Below are positions 29,507-39,800 of a DNA stretch of 64,000 bases, one piece after another. Positions within the stretch are counted from its first letter, which is position 1. Each line of letters starts with the position of its first letter. The DNA is from a bacterium (GTDB taxonomy: Bacteria > UBP6 > UBA1177). A program made the translations under genes and the position numbers. The notes below the pieces were generated by a model. It was not told the DNA's origin. It saw only the letters and a list, made by a program, of their open reading frames with translations, and made no database searches. The DNA lies in contig JAEESW010000005.1 in NCBI GenBank assembly GCA_016290135.1, positions 1 to 64,000 of the forward strand. The letters are read 5' to 3'.

Positions 29507-31891
29507 ATGAAATTATCTTTGAACTGGCTTAACGACTACATAGATCTCAGCGGTATAGCTGCGGAAGAGATCGCGAAACAACTGACGATGAAATCGGCGG
29601 AAGTCGAAGATTACGAGTGGCTTTTCAAGCACTTCGACCAGGTCATTACGGCAAAAGTAATGAAAGTCGAGAATCATCCGAATTCCGATCACCTTCATCT
29701 GGCAACCGTTTTTGACGGCAAAAAAGAGCAGACAGTTGTCTGCGGCGCACCGAATATCGCTGAAGGCCAGACTGTCGCGTTTGCTCCGCTCGGAACAGTT
29801 CTTCCCGGCAATTTCGAGATAAAGCCGGCAAAGATCCGCGGAGTCGAAAGCTGCGGCATGATCTGCGCTGAAGACGAACTCGGGCTCGGCACCGATCATT
29901 CGGGCATCATGGTTCTTGATCCGGCGACAGAGATCGGCGTTCCCCTCAAAAAGATATTCAACAGACAGGATTTCGTAATTGAAATCGAAAACAAGACGAT
30001 AAACCACAGACCGGACCTCTGGGGTCACTACGGAATAGCGCGTGAGATCAGGGCGATATTCGAACTTCCGTGGAAAAAGGAGCTCAAATACACAGGCATC
30101 AAAGCCGACAGAGTTGACGAAAAATTCGAAATCGAAATCAAAACTCCGCGCTGCCTCCACTATCTCGGCCTCAAAGTCAGCAACCTCAAAACCGCTCCTT
30201 CGCCTGACTGGATGAAGGCGAGACTTGAAAATGTCGGGCTCCGTCCGATAAACAACATCGTCGATATCGCAAACTACGTCATGTATGAAGTCGGTCATCC
30301 GCTCCACACCTTCGACAGACGCGACATCGCAGGAAACAAGATCGTCATCCGCGACGCATTCGAAGGGGAAAACTTCACGACTTTGGACAACATTCCGAGA
30401 GTTCTCAAAAATACCGATGCAGTGATCGCGGACGAAACGAGAAGCCTTGCGATCGCAGGTGTCATGGGCGGTCTCAACAGCGAAATCAAGGACGATACGA
30501 CTGAGATCTTCATCGAATCGGCTCTTTTCTCGCCGGCAAGCGTCCGCAGAACGGCGAACAGGCTCGACCTCAGGACCGATGCAGTCAACAGATACGAAAA
30601 ATCGCTCTGGGTCGAAAACTGCTACCTTGCGATGGAGCGCATCGTCACTCTCATCAAAGAGATAATTCCGGGTGCGGTCATCACTTCGGAACTTGCAACG
30701 GCCGATAACAGCGAAGGATACGGATTCAAAGGAAACATCGTCATCACGACTGACAGGATCCGCTCGCTCCTCGGCATTCCCGAAGCTGACCTCAGCGATG
30801 AAAAGATCGTTTCGATGCTCACTTACCTCGATTTCGGCGTTAAAAACGACGGAGGAAAACTCACGATCGAAGTTCCTGCTCACAGAAGAAGCAAAGATGT
30901 TTCGATCGCTGAAGATATCGTCGAAGAAGTCGGCAGACTTTACGGATTCAACAACATCAAGCCGCAGAGCCCCTACTTTGAAGTCGAGCGTCCGGCACGC
31001 AACAAAGATATGGAAAAGACCGAGATTTTGAAAAACCTCCTTGCAAAAGGATTCGGTGCGAACGAAGTTATGAACTACTCTTTCTACGGAGCTAACGACC
31101 TCGAACTCGTTCCGTTCCCGAAGGAAAAGATCGTCGAAACGGTCGATGAAAGGGACACGCCTTACCTCAGATATTCGCTCTTCCAGGGCTTAATCAGGAA
31201 CGTTCACGAAAACCTCAAGAATTTCAAACAGTTCACCCTTTTTGAATTCGGCCGTATCTTCACAGTCGACGACGAGAGGAAGAGGATCGGCATAATCGCA
31301 GTCGGAACACCGGAACTCTTTGAATACACGAAGAGGATCATGGTCTCGATAGCAAAAGAGCTCAGAACTCCGCCTCTGCGTTTCGAAAGGATCTCCGGAA
31401 ACGCCCTCTGCGGAACGGAATTCCTTCACCCGAACAAGTCGGCAGTCGTTCTTGCCGGCAAAGATCCGATCGCGGTCTTCGGCGAAGTCCACCCCGGGAT
31501 CCTCAAAAAATGCGACATCAACGTTCCGGTTTCATACATCGAGATCGAACAGACTGCGCTTTACGACCTGCCTGAAAGAAACACGAAATTCGAACAACTC
31601 CTCAAATTCCCTTCGACGAGTTTCGATGTTTCGGCTATCGTTCCCGAAAGAACCGAAAGTTCGCAGCTTTTGAACGTCATCAAGAAAGCGGTCGATCCGA
31701 AGATCTTCATCGAGACGAAACTTGTTGACAAATTCATCGGTTTCCCGATCCTTCCCGGCTTTGCAAGCATCACGATGAGAGTCGTCCTCAACGCGAAAGA
31801 GCGCACTCTCACGATCGACGAGATGAAGGAGACCCAGCAGAAAGTTTTCGCGGCTCTCAGAAACGCAGGCTGGAAGATCAGCGGCGACTAA
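29507..31891 (+). CDS. pheT: Phenylalanyl-tRNA synthetase beta subunit
   Basis: 'MKLSLNWLNDYIDLSG', tRNA-binding domain 'HPNSDHLHLATVFDG', B3/B4 and FDX-ACB-like C-terminus. Confidence 0.97.
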   Translation: MKLSLNWLNDYIDLSGIAAEEIAKQLTMKSAEVEDYEWLFKHFDQVITAKVMKVENHPNSDHLHLATVFDGKKEQTVVCGAPNIAEGQTVAFAPLGTVLPGNFEIKPAKIRGVESCGMICAEDELGLGTDHSGIMVLDPATEIGVPLKKIFNRQDFVIEIENKTINHRPDLWGHYGIAREIRAIFELPWKKELKYTGIKADRVDEKFEIEIKTPRCLHYLGLKVSNLKTAPSPDWMKARLENVGLRPINNIVDIANYVMYEVGHPLHTFDRRDIAGNKIVIRDAFEGENFTTLDNIPRVLKNTDAVIADETRSLAIAGVMGGLNSEIKDDTTEIFIESALFSPASVRRTANRLDLRTDAVNRYEKSLWVENCYLAMERIVTLIKEIIPGAVITSELATADNSEGYGFKGNIVITTDRIRSLLGIPEADLSDEKIVSMLTYLDFGVKNDGGKLTIEVPAHRRSKDVSIAEDIVEEVGRLYGFNNIKPQSPYFEVERPARNKDMEKTEILKNLLAKGFGANEVMNYSFYGANDLELVPFPKEKIVETVDERDTPYLRYSLFQGLIRNVHENLKNFKQFTLFEFGRIFTVDDERKRIGIIAVGTPELFEYTKRIMVSIAKELRTPPLRFERISGNALCGTEFLHPNKSAVVLAGKDPIAVFGEVHPGILKKCDINVPVSYIEIEQTALYDLPERNTKFEQLLKFPSTSFDVSAIVPERTESSQLLNVIKKAVDPKIFIETKLVDKFIGFPILPGFASITMRVVLNAKERTLTIDEMKETQQKVFAALRNAGWKISGD

Positions 31892-31918
31892 AGATCAAAG
31901 ACCAACACCGGAGTTTTC

Positions 31919-32845
31919 ATGAAAACACGTATAATCACAGCGGTCATACTTATTGCGGCGGCAGTCGGACTCATCTATTTCGTTCCGGCATATATTTTCA
32001 ACTATCTCGTTATAATCCTCGCGTTTTTCACCTTCGCGGAATATCTTTCGATGTTCAAAGAGAGGAATCATCCCCTTTTCATAATCGCGGCGATACTCAT
32101 GCTCAGCATGGCGAATTCGATAATGCGGATGGATGCTATCTTCCTTGCTGCGGCGAACCCGGCAACGGCTTCGATAGTTGAAGTCGGAAAGTCAGGCGAA
32201 GCATTCTGGAAACTTTATATGCCTCTCAAGCAGTTTCTCACGGTGCTTTTTGCAGGCGTAGCGCTCATTCCGATGATCGCTCTCACCGGCAAGGACGAAA
32301 TTGCAGTGAAATTCAGAAGGATGAATGTCTATTTCTTCGGATTTTTCTATTTCGGCATAACTTTCGGGCTCTTCCCGCTCATCAAAAGCTATACTTTCGG
32401 ATTGGAACCGCTCTTTGAAAAGTTCCCGGACTCGAATCCGCACTGGTTCCTTTTCATGCTCGTGATCCCGTGGGTCTGCGACAGCGCGGCCTACTTCGGC
32501 GGAAAAGCGCTCGGCAAGCACAAATTCGCTCCGGCTATAAGCCCCAAAAAAACCTGGGAAGGAGCAGTTTCCGGCGCGATTTTCTCGGTCGTTGCAGGTC
32601 TTGTCTTCGCCCTCACTCTCCTTAAAAACGAAAATGTGTGGTTTGTCCTGCTCGTAGCACTTCTTGACGGCATTTTCGCGCAGTTCGGAGACCTGATAGA
32701 ATCGCTCATCAAACGAGGCGCCAACGTCAAGGATTCAAGCAATCTCATTCCGGGCCACGGCGGCCTTTTCGACCGCACCGATTCGCTTCTCGTTTCGGCA
32801 GTTGTTGTTTTCGTTTCTCTCCTTGTAAAAAGCTATGTCGGATAA
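31919..32845 (+). CDS. cdsA: Phosphatidate cytidylyltransferase
   Basis: 'SPKKTWEGAVSG...DSSNLIPGHGGLFDRTDSLL'. Confidence 0.95.
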   Translation: MKTRIITAVILIAAAVGLIYFVPAYIFNYLVIILAFFTFAEYLSMFKERNHPLFIIAAILMLSMANSIMRMDAIFLAAANPATASIVEVGKSGEAFWKLYMPLKQFLTVLFAGVALIPMIALTGKDEIAVKFRRMNVYFFGFFYFGITFGLFPLIKSYTFGLEPLFEKFPDSNPHWFLFMLVIPWVCDSAAYFGGKALGKHKFAPAISPKKTWEGAVSGAIFSVVAGLVFALTLLKNENVWFVLLVALLDGIFAQFGDLIESLIKRGANVKDSSNLIPGHGGLFDRTDSLLVSAVVVFVSLLVKSYVG

Positions 32846-33986
32846 GATCGTAATTTTCGGCGTTACAGGCTCTATCGGAACGAATACCGAGCGCCTTGTC
32901 CGCGCATTTTCCGATAAATTTGAGATAACAGGCTGCTCGGCAGGAAAAAATATCGCCCTTCTCAACGAAATGATCCCGCGTCACAGGTCACTCAAAGCGG
33001 TCGCTGTGATGGATGAAGAAGATAAAAATTCCGTCGTTTTTGACGGAAAGATATATTCCGGCGAGGACGGTATGATGCGCCTTCTCGACCTGAATCCGGA
33101 TAAAATAGTCATGGCCCTCCCCGGTAAATCGGGCTGGAAAATAACTGCCGAAGCTGTGAAAAGAGGGATCAAAGTCTGCCTTGCAAACAAAGAATCGTTA
33201 GTTATTTCAGGGTTTTATCTCGGCAGTTCCGTAACTTCAGACAGATCTAAGATAATTCCGATTGACAGCGAGCACGCGGCTTTGATGCAGCTTTTGGAAC
33301 ACAGCCGCAGAAACGACATCGCAAAAGTATATATCACCGCTTCCGGCGGAGCTCTGCGCGACATGAGCGCGGCTGAAATGGAAAACGCTGATGCTGCTGC
33401 GGCACTGAACCACCCCGTCTGGAGCATGGGGCAGAAAGTAACGATCGACAGCGCGACGATGCTCAACAAAGGTTTGGAACTCTTCGAAGCGTTCTGGCTT
33501 TTCGATCTCGACCCCGAAAAACTCGATGTCCTGGTGCATCCCAGCGTCAACACTCACGCGGCCCTTCTTTTCAAAGACGGCTCCAGTGTGGCGCAGAACG
33601 CGGTCGGAAACATGCTTGTCCCAATCGCCGCGGCACTCTCCTACCCTGACATGCTTCCGGTAGTCGAAAAATTTCCCGAAATGGATTTTGAATACTGCGG
33701 CAAAAATATGACTTTCCAAAAACCCGACCTCGTGAAATATCCGCTTCTAAAAACTGCGTTCGAACTCCTTAAGAACCGCGATTATTCGGGCATGGTGGCA
33801 TACGCGATATCGGACGAAACGGCGGTTTCCAAATTCCTCAAAGGAGAGATCAGAGTAAAAGGGATACACTCGATCGTCCAGGCTTCAACAGAAAGATTCA
33901 GCTGTCAGAAAGCACCGCAATCGATTGAAGAAATATCCGAATTCATTAAAGAAATCGAAGAATTTGCGATAAACATCAAAATATAG
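32835..33986 (+). CDS. dxr: 1-deoxy-D-xylulose 5-phosphate reductoisomerase
   Basis: 'FGVTGSIGTNTERLV', 'ANKESLVISG', 'IDSEHAALMQLL', 'NHPVWSMGQKVTIDSATMLNKGLE'. Confidence 0.97.
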   Translation: MSDKIVIFGVTGSIGTNTERLVRAFSDKFEITGCSAGKNIALLNEMIPRHRSLKAVAVMDEEDKNSVVFDGKIYSGEDGMMRLLDLNPDKIVMALPGKSGWKITAEAVKRGIKVCLANKESLVISGFYLGSSVTSDRSKIIPIDSEHAALMQLLEHSRRNDIAKVYITASGGALRDMSAAEMENADAAAALNHPVWSMGQKVTIDSATMLNKGLELFEAFWLFDLDPEKLDVLVHPSVNTHAALLFKDGSSVAQNAVGNMLVPIAAALSYPDMLPVVEKFPEMDFEYCGKNMTFQKPDLVKYPLLKTAFELLKNRDYSGMVAYAISDETAVSKFLKGEIRVKGIHSIVQASTERFSCQKAPQSIEEISEFIKEIEEFAINIKI

Positions 33987-33992
33987 GTCAAA

Positions 33993-35384
33993 ATGGTAAA
34001 AAAACGCACTTCTTACGTCTGCAGAAACTGTTCGTATACGACTCCGAAATGGATGGGGAGATGCCCCGAATGCGGAGAGTGGAACACTTTGGAGGAAAAG
34101 GACGAAACTGTTGTGACGGAACAGGATCACAGGCTTTTCGCAACTTCTCCCGATGCGGTATACACTCACATTTCCGAGGTCAAAAGCACCGACAGTGAAA
34201 GGGTGAAAACGGGTTACAAAGAGTTTGACAGAATTTTGGGCGGAGGTGTCGTCAAAGGAAGCTACAACCTCATCAGCGGCCATCCAGGAATAGGAAAATC
34301 GACACTCATGCTCCAGATCGCGCTCGAACTTTCAAAACAGTGCAAAGTCCTCTATCTGTCAGCTGAAGAGAGCATTTCTCAAGTCAAAATAAGGTTTGAA
34401 AGGCTCGCCGGGAAGCGTGACTGCGGCAGACTTTACCTTTCGAATGAAAGCAACCTCGACAAGCTCAGGGCAAAACTTGAGGAAGAGGATTTCGACATAC
34501 TTTTCTGCGATTCGATACAGTCGGTCTACTCCCCTTCCGTCCTCGGTATTCCCGGTTCGGTGAGCCAGATAAAAGAGTGTGCCGTCAGACTTTTAGAAAC
34601 TGCGAAAAGAAAAAATATAACGGTCTTTGTCGTCGGTCACGTCACCAAAAACGGCGAGATCGCAGGTCCGATGCTGCTTGAGCACATGGTCGATTCAGTC
34701 CTTATTTTTGAAGGTGACTCCTCTCTCGGCTACCGCGTTTTGCGCTGCTCGAAAAACCGCTTCGGAGCGACTGACGAGATCGGTATCTTCACGATGACTT
34801 CAAACGGTCTGCACGAAGTAGAAAACCCGAGCCAGTTCTTTTTGTCCGACAATCTGGGAACCATCTCAGGCTCGGCACGTGCACTCGTCCTCGAAGGAAC
34901 GCGCCCGTTCTTAGTCGAAGTCCAGTCGCTCGTCACAAGTTCGAATCTGCCGCAGCCGCGACGCGTCGTAACGGGCATCGACAGCGGAAGGCTCGCAATG
35001 ATCTGCGCCATTTTAGAAAAAAGATGCGACATCTATTTTTCCAATTTCGACATTTTCGTGAACATCGCCGGCGGACTCAAAATAAAGACTCCGAGCATAG
35101 ACGTGCCGCTTGCAGCCTCGCTTTTCTCATCGGTATTCAACCTTTCCCTTCCCGTTGACTGGGCTTTTGTGGGAGAGATCGGTCTCGGCGGCGAAGTGCG
35201 CGAAGTCCCGGGACTCGACATCATGCTGAAAGAAGGAACAAGACTTGGTTTGAGCAGGATCTTCGCTCCTGTAGAACGCAGCAACAAAGAGAAGAAATAT
35301 CCGGGTAAAACCGAAATAATCAGGATATCCCACATCGACGAGATCAGGGAACATACCGCTTCGACCAATATTTTCGACAGATAA
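33993..35384 (+). CDS. radA: DNA repair protein RadA
   Basis: Cys4 'YVCRNCSYTTPKWMGRCPECGEWNT'; 'GHPGIGKSTLMLQI'; 'KNRFGATDEIGIF'. Confidence 0.97.
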   Translation: MVKKRTSYVCRNCSYTTPKWMGRCPECGEWNTLEEKDETVVTEQDHRLFATSPDAVYTHISEVKSTDSERVKTGYKEFDRILGGGVVKGSYNLISGHPGIGKSTLMLQIALELSKQCKVLYLSAEESISQVKIRFERLAGKRDCGRLYLSNESNLDKLRAKLEEEDFDILFCDSIQSVYSPSVLGIPGSVSQIKECAVRLLETAKRKNITVFVVGHVTKNGEIAGPMLLEHMVDSVLIFEGDSSLGYRVLRCSKNRFGATDEIGIFTMTSNGLHEVENPSQFFLSDNLGTISGSARALVLEGTRPFLVEVQSLVTSSNLPQPRRVVTGIDSGRLAMICAILEKRCDIYFSNFDIFVNIAGGLKIKTPSIDVPLAASLFSSVFNLSLPVDWAFVGEIGLGGEVREVPGLDIMLKEGTRLGLSRIFAPVERSNKEKKYPGKTEIIRISHIDEIREHTASTNIFDR

Positions 35385-35475
35385 GCTGAAAGGCGAAATA
35401 AAACCTTTATATTCTTTCAGGATTGGATAATATACCCCGCTTTTGGTTTTGCGGTTTTTCACAAACGGATTGGAA

Positions 35476-36018
35476 ATGGCAGACGAAACTGAAAAGAAAG
35501 AAATTAAGTGGTACGACCTCAAAGCTCAGGTCCTGAATATCTGGAAAAAACTGATCCATCTCAATGCCGATCCGCACGACATAGCTTTCGGGCTGGCACT
35601 CGGGATATTCGTCGGATTTCTCCCGATAATGGGGATCCAGATGGTCGTCGCAGGGCTTGTCTGCCTTCCTTTCAAGCACGCTAACAAACCGGCGGCAGTT
35701 GCAGGCGTCTGGATAACGAACCCGCTTACGGTCATTCCGATATACGCTTTCATATATTGGATAGGGACTTTCTTTTATCCTGCAGATCACGTCGTAACCC
35801 CGTCAACGATCATGTCGAAAATGACGGATGTCCTCAAACTTGAAGGCTTTGTAGCACAGACAAAGGGCTTTCTCGCGCTCGGAGCCGACATTTTTCTTCC
35901 GATGTGCATAGGAGGCGCAGTCGTCGGACTTATTGCCATGATACCGACATACATCATCACAAAAAAATCGATCACCGCTTATCGGAACAAAAAAAGGGCA
36001 AAGCAAAATGCAGAATAG
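35476..36018 (+). CDS. DUF2062 family membrane protein
   Basis: 'DPHDIAFGLALGIFVGFLPIMGIQMVVAG...ANKPAAVAGVWITNPLTVIPIY'. Confidence 0.85.
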   Translation: MADETEKKEIKWYDLKAQVLNIWKKLIHLNADPHDIAFGLALGIFVGFLPIMGIQMVVAGLVCLPFKHANKPAAVAGVWITNPLTVIPIYAFIYWIGTFFYPADHVVTPSTIMSKMTDVLKLEGFVAQTKGFLALGADIFLPMCIGGAVVGLIAMIPTYIITKKSITAYRNKKRAKQNAE

Positions 36019-36616
36019 AAACGTTACGGTTTTCGACCTTGAAACGACGGGACTTTCGCCCGACTGCGGCGACAGAATAACCGAAATAGGCGCGATAAAA
36101 CTGTGCGGCAACAAACTCTGCGGCGTTTTTCAGACTCTGGTGAATCCGGGAAGGAAGATCCCCGAAAAAATCGTCGAAATAACCGGAATAACGAACGAAA
36201 TGGTGGCAGACAAACCGACGATCTCGCAGGTGCTGCCGCTTTTTGCCGACTTTATCGGAGACGACATACTTGCGGCCCACAACGCAAAATTCGACACCTC
36301 TTTTCTGCGCTACGAGCTGAAGGAATGCGGCATAAACAAGAATTTCGAGATTTACTGCACCCTTCTCAACTCGCGCAAAGAGGTCAAAACTTCAGCCAAT
36401 TTCAAGCTCGCCACTTTGAAGAACCACTTCAACTTAAAGCCGATGGGAGCGATGCACCGCGCCCTTTCAGACGCCTACGTCACAGCGCAGCTCTATCTCA
36501 AACTCACGAAAAACTGGGGGACTGACACGATGAGCCAGTTTGAAAAAGAGATCGAACTCCTCATGAATTCAATGGATGAAGACGATATCTACATTATTGA
36601 TCCGAAAATCCTCTGA
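36008..36616 (+). CDS. 3'-5' exonuclease, DnaQ/PolIII-epsilon-like
   Basis: 'TVFDLETTGLSPDCGDRITEIGAI' Exo I; 'AHNAKFDTSFL' Exo II; 'HRALSDAYVT' Exo III. Confidence 0.9.
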   Translation: MQNRNVTVFDLETTGLSPDCGDRITEIGAIKLCGNKLCGVFQTLVNPGRKIPEKIVEITGITNEMVADKPTISQVLPLFADFIGDDILAAHNAKFDTSFLRYELKECGINKNFEIYCTLLNSRKEVKTSANFKLATLKNHFNLKPMGAMHRALSDAYVTAQLYLKLTKNWGTDTMSQFEKEIELLMNSMDEDDIYIIDPKIL

Positions 36617-38719
36617 TTAAAGAATATCGTAGTAAGAATTTGATATTTCAGCTAAAAACCGGCTCGGAAGCGCAGTCGAATTGAGTTTTCCGTACATCAG
36701 TTTTATCTGCGGATAAGTGAGAAAAAGGCGCGATTTGGCGCGTGAGCAGGCGACATAGAAAAGTCTGCGCTCTTCTTCGAGATCGTCGATTTTTGAGATA
36801 GACTTTTCGCCCGGGAAGCTCCCTTCGTTGAGACTTATCACAAAAACGGTGTCCCACTCGAGCCCTTTCGCGCTGTGGATAGTCGAAAGGACCACTTTGT
36901 CGCGGTTTTCCGAGGCGTCGGCCGGAATCTTCGACGAACTGAGCTTGGAATCAGGCGGATCAAGGGCGAAATCGGTGAGGAAGTTTTCAAGTCTGCTGTA
37001 TTTCGATGCAAGCTGGATGAGAGTAGGAAAATCCTTCAGCCTGTCATCAGAGTCGTCTTCAAGATCCTCAAGTATCGGCTTATAAAATTCAATAATTATT
37101 TCAAGCACTTTTGTTATTTTAAGTTCATCGTTCGAAGCCGCTTCGAGCATATCGTTAAGACGCACAAGTTCGCCGTAATATTTCTTTTTCGCATGAGCCT
37201 CTATCGCCTGAGCACCCTTTTCGGCAAAACTTTCCGCTATTTTTGCGGCAGTTGCGGCGCCGATTCCCGGAACGAGCTTGAAAATACGGTTCAAAGCAAC
37301 CGAATCTTTCGGATTCTGGATCACTTTTGCATAGCTTAAGACATCCTTGATATGCCGCCTTTCGACAAATTTTATACCGCCGTAGACCGCGAAATCTATG
37401 CCGCGCTTAAGAAGAGCGGCCTGAACGAAATTGGCATGGAAACTCGAACGGTAAAGGACAGCGATTTCTTCAGGTTTTATGCCGCTTTCAAGCAGTTTTT
37501 CGATTTCCGACGCGACGAATTCCCCTTCATCTTCAGCCGAAAGAAAGCGTTTCACAACAGGTCTCCCCTTCACTCTTTCGATATTCGAGACGAGTGCTTT
37601 TTCGTATGAAACGTAAAAATTCCTGATTATCTCGTTCGTGTAGTCAAGAAGCGCCCTTTCTGAGCGGTAGTTCCTGAAAAGCTTGATGAGACGGGCGTCC
37701 TCCCACTTCTGCGGAAAACGGAGAATGTTCTCGAAATTGGCACCTCGGAAAGCGTAAATACTCTGAGAATCATCGCCTACGACCATGATGTTGCGGCTTT
37801 TCGCAGCAATAAGATCGGCGATCTTCCCCTGAAAAATGTTGGTGTCCTGATACTCGTCAACCATGATATATTCATAGCGGTTCTGTATCTTTTCAAGGGC
37901 TTCGGGCGAACTTTCAAGAAGTTCGAGAAACTTTTCGAGAAGGTCGTCGTAGTCGAGCATATTGCGCTCTGCCTTGTATTTTTCGTAACCTTCGGCAATC
38001 TTCGTTATCACATCGGAAAACTCGCTGTATTTAGAATAGTAGCCGTCAATAACTTCCGAGACCGGCTTCGCATGGTTGCGGGAACGGCTTATGATCTCGG
38101 CGATAGTCCCTTTTTTCGGCATCGCCTTGCCTGTTTTCTTGATATCGAGAGTGTTTTTTATGAGGTCGATCATGTCAGCGGAATCGACAGTATCACATAT
38201 CGTGAAATTCGGCATTATCCCGATGAAACGCCCGTATTTCCTGAGCTGGATATTTGCAAAACTGTGGAAAGTTCCCGCTGTGATCCTGTCGGCAAGCTCC
38301 GATCCGATGAGCCGGTTCACGCGCTCCGTCATCTCTCCTGCGGCGCGCCTCGTGAAAGTGAGAAGCAGGATCGATTCAGGACGGATCCCCTTTTGCAGCA
38401 TGTAAGCCGTGCGGTAGACGATCGTCCTCGTCTTTCCGCTCCCCGCACCTGCAATGACGAGAACAGGCCCCGTAAGCGCGAAAACAGCGGCACTTTGAGC
38501 CGAATTAAGCTGATTTTCATAAATTTTTTCGATCTCACCTTTTTTCAGAGTCAGAACATCCGCCGGACGCTCTTCTATCCCCTTGATGACAGTTCTCAGC
38601 TCGCTGTAACGAGCCCGCTCCGCACTGTCGAGTTCAGGAAATTCATACTCCGAAGTATCACTCGTAAACGGAAGATCTTCTTCAAGTTCGCCGTCGTCTG
38701 AAACTATGTATCTTGCCAT
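36617..38719 (-). CDS. UvrD/PcrA/Rep-type superfamily 1 helicase
   Basis: 'VIAGAGSGKTRTIVYR', 'VDEYQDTNIFQG', 'GDDSQSIYAFRGA', 'STIHSAKGLEWDTVFV'. Confidence 0.93.
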   Translation of the reverse strand: MARYIVSDDGELEEDLPFTSDTSEYEFPELDSAERARYSELRTVIKGIEERPADVLTLKKGEIEKIYENQLNSAQSAAVFALTGPVLVIAGAGSGKTRTIVYRTAYMLQKGIRPESILLLTFTRRAAGEMTERVNRLIGSELADRITAGTFHSFANIQLRKYGRFIGIMPNFTICDTVDSADMIDLIKNTLDIKKTGKAMPKKGTIAEIISRSRNHAKPVSEVIDGYYSKYSEFSDVITKIAEGYEKYKAERNMLDYDDLLEKFLELLESSPEALEKIQNRYEYIMVDEYQDTNIFQGKIADLIAAKSRNIMVVGDDSQSIYAFRGANFENILRFPQKWEDARLIKLFRNYRSERALLDYTNEIIRNFYVSYEKALVSNIERVKGRPVVKRFLSAEDEGEFVASEIEKLLESGIKPEEIAVLYRSSFHANFVQAALLKRGIDFAVYGGIKFVERRHIKDVLSYAKVIQNPKDSVALNRIFKLVPGIGAATAAKIAESFAEKGAQAIEAHAKKKYYGELVRLNDMLEAASNDELKITKVLEIIIEFYKPILEDLEDDSDDRLKDFPTLIQLASKYSRLENFLTDFALDPPDSKLSSSKIPADASENRDKVVLSTIHSAKGLEWDTVFVISLNEGSFPGEKSISKIDDLEEERRLFYVACSRAKSRLFLTYPQIKLMYGKLNSTALPSRFLAEISNSYYDIL

Positions 38720-38768
38720 TTTTTCACCCGAAAAATTCAAACAGGCAATATTACAGTTTTTTTTAAAT

Positions 38769-38800
38769 CCGGCAAGCAGATTTTCCTTAAAAATCGTTAT
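38769..38800 (+). repeat. Promoter-proximal repeat copy a (hairpin GATTTTCCTTAAAAATC)
   Basis: CCGGCAAGCAGATTTTCCTTAAAAATCGTTAT; near-identical to 41955-41986. Confidence 0.75.
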
Positions 38801-38904
38801 TGCAAAGTGATAATGCTAAAATATGAAAACAAGCGGATTTTTATGAAGAAACGATTTGTCAGTGGAAGTTGAGAGCTATCCTTCAGAATCAATAAACCAA
38901 GTAT

Positions 38905-39777
38905 TTAGATGAAGAGCAGAGAACAGCCGTCGGATTTGCTTTCTTCTTTGTTTTCTGCAGGTGCTGCGGTGTTGCCGTCAGCCTTATCTGCAGGTGCTGC
39001 GCCGGTTGCCGGAGCTTCGGTGTTTGCCGCGTCCGCGTCATCTTCTGAAGTGATCTCATCATCGTGCGGAACAAGTTTAACATGGCAGGTTTCACAGCAG
39101 TTGTCGTCTTTGCAGTTTTCAAGACATTCAAGATGAGTTTGATATTCTTTTCTAAGTTCTGACTCTTGACAGCAACCTGGGACTGATCCCGGCATTCCTT
39201 GAGCGTGGGCATAATCGTAGTAGTATGACGGTGAATCAAGGATTTCTTCGACATCTTCATCGGTCAACGGTTCATAGCAGCCGGCTGCAAAAGTCTTTAC
39301 GTAATTGATACATTGATTTAAAATCTCTTGATCTTCACAGACATCTCTTACCGTTGCAGGCTCGGTTCCGCATATTTCGACAAGTCTGTTGCAGTTTTCT
39401 TCTTCACTCGTTTCTTCATTGAATTCCGAAGTTCCTTGGTATCCGTCTATAACCCCCTTACACCGGCAAATATATTCGCCGTGCTGTTCTATTATGCACT
39501 CACCAGCTTCGTTTTCGCATTTAAATCCGGCATCCTTGCACTTCTTTTCAAGATTGGCAAGACATTCCTCTTCTGTCGGAAGAATCGTCGGCATACTACC
39601 ATCATTGCCGCCTTCACCTCTGCGGTCACCGTTACGGCAGAGGCATTCTTCTGAGTAAATACCTTTTGAAGTGATTTCATAGGTACATTCACCCATTTTT
39701 GATTCACATGACATTGTTTCCGCAAAAAGTGTTGTCGCCGCAATCACAATTGCGACAAAAATCAATGATTTTTTCAT
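38905..39777 (-). CDS. Secreted Cys-rich hypothetical protein
   Basis: Signal peptide MKKSLIFVAIVIAATTLFAET; many Cys; Ala/Glu-rich tail ending DGCSLLFI. Confidence 0.7.
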   Translation of the reverse strand: MKKSLIFVAIVIAATTLFAETMSCESKMGECTYEITSKGIYSEECLCRNGDRRGEGGNDGSMPTILPTEEECLANLEKKCKDAGFKCENEAGECIIEQHGEYICRCKGVIDGYQGTSEFNEETSEEENCNRLVEICGTEPATVRDVCEDQEILNQCINYVKTFAAGCYEPLTDEDVEEILDSPSYYYDYAHAQGMPGSVPGCCQESELRKEYQTHLECLENCKDDNCCETCHVKLVPHDDEITSEDDADAANTEAPATGAAPADKADGNTAAPAENKEESKSDGCSLLFI

Positions 39778-39800
39778 AATTGTTTTCTCCGTTTAAAAAG

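Noticed and set aside
29513-30883. 456-aa minus-strand ORF
   Set aside because: Fully antisense to pheT, whose conserved motifs prove the plus strand; compositionally biased text with no recognisable domain
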